Part shown: in pieces, positions 5,242-9,845 of the stretch
Numbering within the stretch: position 1 is the stretch's first letter
Layout: each line of letters begins with the position of its first letter
Source of the DNA: Candidatus Sungbacteria bacterium RIFCSPLOWO2_01_FULL_47_10
GTDB lineage: Bacteria > Patescibacteriota > Minisyncoccia > Sungbacterales > GWA2-42-14
DNA: 9,845 nt
Assembly: GCA_001820675.1 (NCBI GenBank)
Contig: MHQO01000021.1
Span: 1 to 9,845, forward strand
Direction: 5' to 3'
Program-made: the position numbers and the translations under genes
Notes under the pieces: model-generated
What the model was told of the DNA's origin: nothing
The model's input: the letters and a program-made list of their open reading frames with translations, nothing else
The model's database searches: none

Positions 5242-5823
5242 TTATAGGCCGATAAGAGATAGCGGGTTCCCCAAAATGTTTAAAAACCACGGAAGCACAT
5301 TTCCTCCGGTCTGTTTATATTCTCCCGGTTCGTTTATCTTCTTCTTGCCGGTCCAGCCGTGCGAATACACCTTGTTTTCACGGCATACGATGACAAAGTC
5401 CCCGTCCGTACCGGTTGTCAAAGATTTTTGCTTATTGAAATAAACCATATCTTTATCTTTCTTCGGATTACGAATCGGATATACATAGGTGGCATACAAA
5501 CTAAATTCTTGGGAAATCTTTTTGACGTCTTCCGGAGAAGTAACCGCAACTTGAGGATTCGCGGTTCCAAGAAAATATTGCGCGCCGGTCGCGCCTGCAA
5601 AAATCTTGACATTCTGCGCATCGGGATCAAACCCCGCCGTTTTTAACCCGGAGGGACACACCGTTTCGCCAATCTTGAGATTTCCGGCTTTTGCGATTGC
5701 CTCATCGACTTCCGTAAATAATCCGGTCATAATGTAACTCTTTTCAATTGCTGTGTTTGCTCCACAACCGGCCACTAACGCCATGGCGGGCAAAAGGGCC
5801 AAAAACGCCTTTTTAGATCTCAC
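5242..5823 (-). CDS. predicted lipoprotein of unknown function
   Basis: The 193-residue product begins with a lipoprotein signal: MRSKK, a hydrophobic segment, then the lipobox LVAGC with the lipidated cysteine at C20. After cleavage it should be anchored to the outer face of the membrane. The mature part holds two further cysteines, C56 and C147, and mixed beta-type sequence such as DFVIVC (142-147). The C-terminus is hydrophobic (LPWFLNILGNPLSLIGL). No known family is recognised. Translation starts at GTG (5823-5821), supported by AAGAGG six bases upstream; no ATG start is as good. A hairpin (5842-5857) lies in the leader about 18 bases before the GTG. The gene ends in its own terminator. 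The upstream 56-codon gene is on the same strand but 130 bp away, so they are probably separate units. Confidence 0.85.
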   Translation of the reverse strand: MRSKKAFLALLPAMALVAGCGANTAIEKSYIMTGLFTEVDEAIAKAGNLKIGETVCPSGLKTAGFDPDAQNVKIFAGATGAQYFLGTANPQVAVTSPEDVKKISQEFSLYATYVYPIRNPKKDKDMVYFNKQKSLTTGTDGDFVIVCRENKVYSHGWTGKKKINEPGEYKQTGGNVLPWFLNILGNPLSLIGL

Positions 5824-5841
5824 TTTGGGCCTCTTTTCATT

Positions 5842-5862
5842 ACCCGGATTACCGGGTTTTTT
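5842..5862 (+). terminator. terminator-shaped hairpin in the lipoprotein leader
   Basis: ACCCGG and CCGGGT pair around ATTA and are followed by T6 when read on the plus strand, the form of an intrinsic terminator. No plus-strand gene lies before it that I can support, so it may block antisense transcription into the divergent region. On the minus strand the same hairpin lies between the promoter region and the GTG of the lipoprotein gene, where it could affect translation or stability. Confidence 0.5.
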
Positions 5863-5953
5863 GTAAAGAGCTTGTAGCTAAACAAGTATGCCCCAATATA
5901 AAAAAAGTCAATAGCATAAAACTACGACTTGCAAAATACTCGACCGTGATTTT

Positions 5954-6124
5954 TTACGAAATTATTTCCGTTCCCGCCTTTTTTGCGTATTGTTTCATTG
6001 CTCTTCCGACCAATTCCGAAATCTCTTCTTCAGCCCCTTGCTCATCCGAAGACTGCCGGCGGATTTCGGCTTTTCTTTTTCTCAAAAATTTACGCATGGA
6101 TTTTGGCAATTTGTTTTTTGACAT
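5954..6124 (-). CDS. 56-residue basic small protein
   Basis: The ORF encodes MSKNKLPKSMRKFLRKRKAE at its start, then a mixed-charge helix (residues 30-50) and ends GTEIIS. The strongly basic N-terminal half followed by an amphipathic second half resembles small helical proteins common in Parcubacteria-like genomes and could bind nucleic acid. No other in-frame start exists, because a TAG lies 21 bases upstream with no start codon between. There is no clear Shine-Dalgarno sequence. The minus strand is the better coding candidate: the overlapping plus-strand ORFs have no ribosome site and low-complexity composition. I recognise no named family. No terminator follows before the lipoprotein leader region. 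Confidence 0.6.
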   Translation of the reverse strand: MSKNKLPKSMRKFLRKRKAEIRRQSSDEQGAEEEISELVGRAMKQYAKKAGTEIIS

Positions 6125-6205
6125 ATCCGAATATTGCGTTCGAAACTATTTTTGTTGATTGGCATTTCTGCCGAATGACAATCCGTTCTTCGCGGACAAT
6201 TCGCA

Positions 6206-6403
6206 TTAGGCATCATCCAAACGTGGTGGCACCGTATCAGATGACCATGGGCTTCGGGCATGCAACGACTTTTGCCGCTCCTGGCCGCTCAACAACCCGC
6301 CCCCGCCGCCTCCTTCTTTATACGCCGCGAGTGACTCCTCCGCAAGTCCCCTTTTCCGCCGATCACATTGACGCACGGCGCGCATCATGACTTTCGAACT
6401 CAT
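6206..6403 (-). CDS. possible 65-residue small protein
   Basis: An open frame from ATG at 6403 encodes a product with a basic segment (VRQCDRRKRG, residues 10-19), a run of six glycines (residues 31-36) and a polar tail ending RLDDA. It stops at TAA within TAATG, where a 38-codon ORF begins and runs on into the 56-codon gene. No Shine-Dalgarno sequence is present. The glycine run and the unusual composition make this a weak call. The stretch 6125-6449 would otherwise hold no gene and only the divergent promoter region of the hydrolase gene. Confidence 0.3.
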   Translation of the reverse strand: MSSKVMMRAVRQCDRRKRGLAEESLAAYKEGGGGGGLLSGQERQKSLHARSPWSSDTVPPRLDDA

Positions 6404-6415
6404 ATTGGGGGAATG

Positions 6416-6443
6416 TTGTTTTCGCGCGTTTGTGTGTTATGAT
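6416..6443 (+). promoter_or_regulatory. extended -10 promoter of the alpha/beta hydrolase gene
   Basis: TGTTATGAT (6435-6443) is an extended -10 element: TG, one base, then TATGAT, a 5/6 match. A weak TTGTTT (6416-6421) lies 16 bp upstream. The start point should fall at or within a base or two of the GTG at 6450, so the mRNA is probably leaderless. Confidence 0.65.
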
Positions 6444-6449
6444 TAAAAA

Positions 6450-7118
6450 GTGGCAACACCCGAACAGATAAAACTGAAAACAAAAGACGGAATAGATATC
6501 GCAGGAGATTATTATACCGGAAGCCAGGACTCCCGCACGGGAGTGCTCATGCTCCACATGATGCCTGCGACAAGAAAAAGTTATGTTTCGTTTGCGAGGA
6601 AACTACAGCAAGAAGGCATGGCGGGTCTTGCAATCGATCTTCGCGGGCACGGGGAGTCGCATGGCGGCCCGAACGGGTATCAGCTTTTTTCGGACCAAGA
6701 CCACCAAAAATCAATTCTTGACGCGGAAGCCGGGGTTGAATTCCTGAAATCGAAAGGCGCCAAAAAAATTTTTATTGTCGGCGCGTCAATCGGCGCGAAT
6801 CTTGCGCTCCAATACATCGTAGATTTCCTTGATCAAGACGTACGCGCGGCAATCCTTCTTTCGCCGGGCATGAATTATCGCGGCATTAAAACGGACGAAC
6901 GTATCAAAAAAACCCACCGCACCAAGGCAATTTATTTTGCCGCCGCGGCCGATGATGGATACTCCCACGATACGGTTCAGACCCTGTATGACATGGTGCC
7001 GGAAAGCGTGAAAGAAGAGGTCGCTCTTTTTGACTCCGGAGGACACGGCACAAAACTGTTCGAGACACATCCGGAGCTGATGGAGAAGATTATTGGGTGG
7101 ATGAAGGCACTACTTTAA
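6450..7118 (+). CDS. alpha/beta hydrolase (serine esterase/lipase-like), cytoplasmic
   Basis: The 222-residue protein is a complete small alpha/beta hydrolase. The oxyanion strand is VLMLHMMPA (32-40) and DLRGHGES (63-70) follows the next strand. The nucleophile elbow is GASIG (111-115) with Ser113. The acid is D168 or D169 in AAAADDGYS, and the catalytic histidine is H199 in GGHGT. All three triad members are in the expected order and spacing. There is no signal peptide and almost no cap domain. The family covers esterases, dienelactone hydrolase-like enzymes and acyl hydrolases, so the substrate is open. Translation begins at GTG with no room for a Shine-Dalgarno sequence after the predicted start point. 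The next gene on this strand begins 52 bp downstream behind its own TATAAT. Confidence 0.9.
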   Translation: MATPEQIKLKTKDGIDIAGDYYTGSQDSRTGVLMLHMMPATRKSYVSFARKLQQEGMAGLAIDLRGHGESHGGPNGYQLFSDQDHQKSILDAEAGVEFLKSKGAKKIFIVGASIGANLALQYIVDFLDQDVRAAILLSPGMNYRGIKTDERIKKTHRTKAIYFAAAADDGYSHDTVQTLYDMVPESVKEEVALFDSGGHGTKLFETHPELMEKIIGWMKALL

Positions 7119-7125
7119 ATGAGAG

Positions 7126-7131
7126 TATAAT
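7126..7131 (+). promoter_or_regulatory. TATAAT -10 box before the 62-codon gene
   Basis: A perfect TATAAT lies 39 bp before the ATG at 7171 and just after the stop of the hydrolase gene. No good -35 hexamer is found at 16-18 bp, so the promoter, if real, depends on the -10 box alone. Confidence 0.35.
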
Positions 7132-7170
7132 TTATTTCGCTCAGTTATTCGCTCGTAAATTTCAACAATT

Positions 7171-7359
7171 ATGGAACAATTCGATTTTTTTCGAAAAAAG
7201 GAATTTCCGAAAAACCCCGGCGAGGAAAAGCGGCTTCGAATAAAAAGAGGGCGAGATCGGGCAAAAGAACATGCCATGGAATCCGTGCGACGATTCAGCG
7301 AAGCGGCGGAAAAAAAATTTGAAAGAAAGATGCCGCCCCCCAAACAACAAAACCCGTGA
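7171..7359 (+). CDS. 62-residue highly charged small protein
   Basis: The ORF encodes MEQFDFFRKKEFPKNPGEEK and continues with basic helical sequence (RIKRGRDRAKEHAMESVRRF) to a proline-rich end (MPPPKQQNP). It has no hydrophobic segment and no cysteine. The central part is a likely amphipathic helix. No Shine-Dalgarno sequence precedes the ATG. Support comes from a TATAAT upstream and from a terminator whose loop begins within the stop codon (TGA at 7357-7359), the usual tight arrangement for a real gene end. Overlapping minus-strand frames look like shadows. I recognise no family. Confidence 0.6.
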   Translation: MEQFDFFRKKEFPKNPGEEKRLRIKRGRDRAKEHAMESVRRFSEAAEKKFERKMPPPKQQNP

Positions 7360-7370
7360 AAACGGGTTTT
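7349..7370. terminator. bidirectional terminator with GAAA tetraloop
   Basis: AAAACCCGT (7349-7357) pairs perfectly with ACGGGTTTT (7362-7370) around a GAAA loop. Both strands end in T4. It lies between the plus-strand gene ending at 7359 and the minus-strand gene ending at 7381, so it can serve both. Confidence 0.8.
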
Positions 7371-7380
7371 AAAAATACGG

Positions 7381-7884
7381 TTACTTCGATTCCGCTTCAC
7401 CGAAAACGTGATTGATAAATCCGAGGAGGTCGTCATAGGACAGCCCGCAGGGAGACATTAATCCGAGTAACGCCCCGATTGCAATTTGCGTATTGTAGTC
7501 GATCTTCTCGTTCAGCATCTGGTCAAGGCTGTCACCATTCCACAAAAGCCATCCTTTTGGCCCTTTCGTATACAGGAAGAAAAAGTCTTCTGTGGATCTC
7601 GTTCCGTTGCTATGGAAAACGGCCAAAAGCGTATTTCCTTTCATGATGCTCCCGACAATTTCGACCTTTTTTTCTCCCGGAACGATGCGCGCATAATATT
7701 CGGTGGTGAATACGCCTGCGGGGTCAAGGGCGGGACAGTCGCGAACGAATACTTTTCGAAACTGCCAGGATGTATAATTTTCTGGCAAGACTGGCGCCTC
7801 CACAAAGTTCACCGCGAACGCCGAAATGGGAACAAAAGAAATTGCATAAACAAAGATAAATGAAAGAACTAGCGCCTTCTTCAT
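7381..7884 (-). CDS. exported protein with cleavable signal peptide, function unknown
   Basis: The protein is 167 residues if it starts at the ATG at 7884-7882. The signal peptide is MKKALVLSFIFVYAISFV followed by PISAFA, with likely cleavage after A24. The mature part begins VNFVEAP and has beta-rich sequence (residues about 40-115) and two cysteines, C50 and C146, that could form a disulphide outside the cytoplasm. The helical C-terminus has a hydrophobic segment, IAIGALLGLM (134-143). This start is chosen because AAGGAG lies nine bases upstream and a signal peptide follows directly. The frame extends 34 codons further up to 7986, but that would bury the signal peptide. The promoter region carries TATAGT overlapping a 16-bp palindrome, so expression may be controlled by a dimeric repressor. 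I recognise no family. Confidence 0.8.
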   Translation of the reverse strand: MKKALVLSFIFVYAISFVPISAFAVNFVEAPVLPENYTSWQFRKVFVRDCPALDPAGVFTTEYYARIVPGEKKVEIVGSIMKGNTLLAVFHSNGTRSTEDFFFLYTKGPKGWLLWNGDSLDQMLNEKIDYNTQIAIGALLGLMSPCGLSYDDLLGFINHVFGEAESK

Positions 7885-7912
7885 GCCATTTTTCTCCTTT
7901 GCCAGAATGATG

Positions 7913-7932
7913 ACTATACTTCTTAAGAAGTA
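7913..7932 (-). promoter_or_regulatory. -10 box overlapped by a 16-bp perfect palindrome (operator candidate)
   Basis: TACTTCTTAAGAAGTA (7917-7932) is its own reverse complement over all 16 bases. On the minus strand its last two bases form the start of TATAGT (7918-7913), a 5/6 match to the -10 consensus, 28 bp before the ATG of the exported-protein gene. The palindrome therefore fills the -10/-35 spacer, a typical repressor site. It also lies about 90 bp before the divergent exonuclease gene. No good -35 hexamer is seen. Confidence 0.55.
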
Positions 7933-8003
7933 CCAAAAGCGCTTCCGGGCGTCAAGCGCACGTGGCGCGAAATCAGCGGACGGCATTGAATTTTGAAAAA
8001 CGG

Positions 8004-8009
8004 TATGAT
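8004..8009 (+). promoter_or_regulatory. TATGAT -10 box before the exonuclease gene
   Basis: TATGAT, a 5/6 match, ends 12 bp before the ATG at 8022, which puts the start point only about five bases before the start codon. No Shine-Dalgarno sequence fits. The arrangement is like that of the hydrolase gene at 6450. No good -35 hexamer is found. Confidence 0.45.
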
Positions 8010-8021
8010 AGATTATGAATT

Positions 8022-8834
8022 ATGAGAGAAATCGTATTTGACGTTGAAACAAAAAAATCACTTGACGAAGTCGGTGGCAGGGACCATGTCGAAGCGCTCG
8101 GGGTGTCGGTTGTCGGCGCCTATTTTTATGAAACGAAAGAATACCGCGCGTTCGAAGAGTGGGAAATTGGGGCATTTGAAGAACGGTTGCGGACGAGCGA
8201 TCTTGTCATCGGCTTTAATACAAAAAATTTCGATTATCCGGTTCTCCAGCCGTATTTCAAGCAGGTGCGGATTGCGTCCCTCCCCACGCTTGATATTTTT
8301 GAAGACGTAACGAAACAACTCGGACACCGCTTGTCTCTCCAGGCCCTGTCGTCCGCGACACTCAACGCCAAAAAAACATCCGACGGGCTTCAGGCGCTCG
8401 TGTGGTACAAAGAAGGAAAAATCGAGGAAATAAAAAAATACTGCCTGAAGGATGTCGAACTGACGCGCGGTCTTTATGAATACGGAAAAGAGCACGGACA
8501 CCTCCTTTTTGATTCGCTCTATGATAGTCGCGTGCACGCAGTTCCGGTAAATTGGAAGGGTCAGACACATATGCCTCTCCGTAAAATTATCGAAAACGCC
8601 TTTCTGAGTCGTCAGCGGCTTTTCATCGAGTACGTATCGCGCCAAAAACAAGAGGGGGAGGAATTCAAGAAAAAAAGAAAAATCGATATTTACGCCATGA
8701 ACGGAAAAGAAATTTCCGCATACTGCCATCTCCGGCAGGCAATCCGCAACTTTAAACTGGAAGGTATCCTTGCGGCAGAACCGGTAAATGAATTCTACAA
8801 AGCGCCGCAGGATGTACAGTCGTCACTTTTTTAA
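8022..8834 (+). CDS. DEDDy 3'-5' exonuclease fused to WYL-like domain, with C-terminal clamp-binding motif
   Basis: The 270-residue protein has two parts. Residues 1-165 are an RNase H-fold exonuclease domain. Exo I is FDVETK with D7 and E9, Exo II is GFNTKNFDYP with N66 and D71, and Exo III is YCLKDV with Y140 and D144, the DEDDy arrangement. D91 in LPTLDIFEDV lies where related RNase_H_2 proteins have another acidic residue. Residues 184-258 resemble a WYL domain: LRKIIENAFLSRQRLFIEYVS, then IDIYAMNGKEISAYCHLRQA and IRNFKLEGI. The usual Pro after the second strand is Y224 and the usual Arg of FRLDRI is G248, so the ligand pocket is altered. The last five residues, QSSLF, fit the bacterial sliding-clamp-binding motif (Q-x-[SD]-L-F). 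The protein probably acts on DNA ends in repair or replication. No helicase domain is attached. The exonuclease call is firm, WYL likely, clamp binding inferred. Confidence 0.85.
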   Translation: MREIVFDVETKKSLDEVGGRDHVEALGVSVVGAYFYETKEYRAFEEWEIGAFEERLRTSDLVIGFNTKNFDYPVLQPYFKQVRIASLPTLDIFEDVTKQLGHRLSLQALSSATLNAKKTSDGLQALVWYKEGKIEEIKKYCLKDVELTRGLYEYGKEHGHLLFDSLYDSRVHAVPVNWKGQTHMPLRKIIENAFLSRQRLFIEYVSRQKQEGEEFKKKRKIDIYAMNGKEISAYCHLRQAIRNFKLEGILAAEPVNEFYKAPQDVQSSLF

Positions 8835-8899
8835 CCAACAACCGACAACAAACAACCAGCAACACGCGTTGTGGGTCGTAGGTCGTGGGTTGTGAGTTG
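8835..8899 (+). repeat. A/C-rich arm followed by G/T-rich arm (imperfect giant hairpin)
   Basis: The stretch 8835-8864 consists of repeats like CAAC and CAACAAC and is almost free of G and T. The stretch 8868-8899 is repeats like GTTGTGG and GTCGTGG and almost free of A and C. ACGCGT lies between them. The two arms can pair over much of their length, giving a long imperfect hairpin that covers the whole spacer between the exonuclease stop and the YkuK-like start. It may act as terminator or attenuator, or be a mobile repeat. Confidence 0.6.
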
Positions 8900-9370
8900 A
8901 TGTTTTACAGCCAATCCAAAGGAGCGCTTGCTCTCGATGAAGTCCTCACCGAAGTAATTTCGTTTGTAAAAAAAGCGCCGGAACGAAAATATAAGATCAT
9001 CATCGGATCCGACTCCGCGTCTTCAAGCCCCGTTGAATTGGTCACAGCAATAACGGTGTGGCGGGTGGGGAACGGGGCGATACACTTTTGGAAAAAAGCG
9101 GAGCCGCAAAGTTTCAAGACACTCCGCGACCGCATCTATCAGGAAACGATAAATTCTATCACGCTCGCACAAGAAGTCCGCTCGCGCCTTCGAGATTGTT
9201 TGGGAGAGGAAATTTTCTGGAACGACCAGATACATATAGATGTAGGAGAAAACGGCCCAACAAAAGAGCTTATTGATACGGTCGTCGGAATGGTCAAAGG
9301 ATACGGGTTTGAGGCGGTTATCAAGCCCTATTCGTTCGGGGCAAGCACGGTGGCGGATAAGCATACTTAA
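8900..9370 (+). CDS. RNase H-like DUF458 / YkuK family protein
   Basis: The 156-residue product matches the DUF458 (YkuK) family, predicted nucleases with an RNase H-like fold. The typical sequence is visible: IIIGSDSAS with D38, an acidic helix residue E82 in IYQETINSI, IHIDVGENGPTKELID with D114, and the C-terminal signature SFGASTVADKHT with D153. These would be the metal-binding acids. The length is close to the family norm. ATG at 8900 is preferred because it leads directly into family-like sequence; the in-frame GTG at 8885 would add five residues encoded inside the GT repeat. There is no clear Shine-Dalgarno sequence, perhaps because the repeat occupies its place. The stop is followed after six bases by the next gene, so the two are probably co-transcribed. 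In Firmicutes the protein is of unknown role. Confidence 0.88.
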   Translation: MFYSQSKGALALDEVLTEVISFVKKAPERKYKIIIGSDSASSSPVELVTAITVWRVGNGAIHFWKKAEPQSFKTLRDRIYQETINSITLAQEVRSRLRDCLGEEIFWNDQIHIDVGENGPTKELIDTVVGMVKGYGFEAVIKPYSFGASTVADKHT

Positions 9371-9376
9371 AAAAAT

Positions 9377-9845
9377 ATGAAAGAGGCACCCGGTTCTTCA
9401 TTTGAATCCCACGATTTTCCAAAATTCAAGCACCTTAAGGATGTCTCTGACGCAATCATTGCCTGTGTGGGCACATTCGAACAAATCACAAAGGATCCGA
9501 TTGCCCAGAAAAAACATTTTTTGGATAAATTACTCCAGTCGTCAAAAGTGCACAATGTAGATTATTTTGGCGACCCCATAAGTTTGGTGGAGAAAAAAAT
9601 GAAAAATGCAGGCAAAAATTCATATGCAATTTCACCCATAGACGATTTAGATAAATTTTCTAACACATTTAAAAATTGCACCGGGTTATTGGTAACTGGT
9701 AAAGATAAGGAAACCGGCAAGAACATATCATTCTTAAGTCACCAGGACCCCGGTTACTTTCTCAATAAAGAGGACAATCGTCGTGCTTTTACAAGCGACT
9801 TACGCCAACGCCTTGCCGAATTGAAAGAGCGAAGCCCTGAAGGAA
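9377..9845 (+). CDS. partial unrecognised protein, runs off the right edge
   Basis: An open frame from ATG at 9377 has no stop before the window ends (156 codons). It begins MKEAPGSSFESHDFPKF and has no signal peptide. Notable parts are NVDYFGDPISLVEKKM (60-75) and NCTGLLVTGKDKETGKNISF followed by LSHQDPGYFL, which sets C101 and H122 21 residues apart around a predicted hairpin. The end is FTSDLRQRLAELKERSPEG. A cysteine and histidine spaced like this after a beta-strand recall the CheD-type deamidase fold, but the similarity is too slight to name the protein. It starts six bases after the YkuK-like gene, with AAAAAAAT before the ATG and no Shine-Dalgarno sequence. Codons are AT-richer than in the genes to its left, which may mean a separate origin. 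Confidence 0.75.
   Translation, partial: MKEAPGSSFESHDFPKFKHLKDVSDAIIACVGTFEQITKDPIAQKKHFLDKLLQSSKVHNVDYFGDPISLVEKKMKNAGKNSYAISPIDDLDKFSNTFKNCTGLLVTGKDKETGKNISFLSHQDPGYFLNKEDNRRAFTSDLRQRLAELKERSPEG

Noticed and set aside
5983..6390. 135-codon plus-strand ORF
   Set aside because: Composition is unlike a protein (runs of T, R and P), there is no ribosome site, and it is antisense to the more convincing 56-codon gene.
7885..7986. 34-codon N-terminal extension of the exported protein
   Set aside because: It would place the signal peptide inside the protein and ignore AAGGAG nine bases before the ATG at 7884.
8058..8729. 223-codon minus-strand ORF antisense to the exonuclease gene
   Set aside because: It is rich in F and C with no motif, and the plus strand carries complete catalytic motifs.
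8885..8899. GTG start for the YkuK-like protein
   Set aside because: The five added residues come from the GT repeat; ATG at 8900 is the more natural start.

Overview
The window looks like part of a small-genome bacterial chromosome, most plausibly of the Candidate Phyla Radiation (Patescibacteria, Parcubacteria-like). This is inferred from gene style, not from a marker gene: many short or unrecognised proteins, A-rich spacers, genes that start with little or no leader, a tRNA without an encoded CCA, and unknown exported proteins. TGA serves as a stop for the small gene at 7171-7359, so the code is probably the standard one and not code 25.

Left part (1-2725). A divergent promoter region (about 55-188) separates a gene leaving the left edge on the minus strand from a putative HExxH zinc metalloprotease (189-1406, +). 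A bidirectional terminator separates the protease from a convergent minus-strand protein with a PD-(D/E)XK nuclease-like core (1542-2552). Upstream of that gene is a tRNA-Arg(CCG), and then a complete ABC half-exporter (2726-4516), all on the minus strand.

Middle part (4517-5241) is the most unusual stretch. On the minus strand a consensus sigma70 promoter (TTGACA, 17 bp, TATAAT) lies just after the terminator of a lipoprotein gene. It should drive a transcript that folds into a long three-way junction (17-bp P1, about 9-bp P2, 21-bp P3). The P2 loop region carries CCUCCUC, exactly complementary to the GAGGAGG Shine-Dalgarno sequence of a 37-codon ORF downstream. A 46-codon ORF through the same leader ends in an ATGA overlap with that ORF. 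This looks like a self-contained, RNA-controlled small-protein locus that I do not recognise.

Right part (5242-9845). A minus-strand lipoprotein (5242-5823) follows a 56-codon basic protein (5954-6124), and a weaker 65-codon ORF lies upstream of it. On the plus strand are an alpha/beta hydrolase that is probably translated from a leaderless mRNA (6450-7118) and a 62-codon charged protein (7171-7359). They face a minus-strand exported protein (7381-7884) whose promoter overlaps a 16-bp perfect palindrome. Then come a DEDDy 3'-5' exonuclease fused to a WYL-like domain and ending in a sliding-clamp-binding motif (8022-8834), an RNase H-like DUF458/YkuK protein (8900-9370), and an unrecognised partial gene leaving the right edge (9377-9845). 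The exonuclease and YkuK-like protein suggest nucleic-acid processing on the right side; no single pathway links the rest. I saw no CRISPR array, insertion sequence or rRNA.
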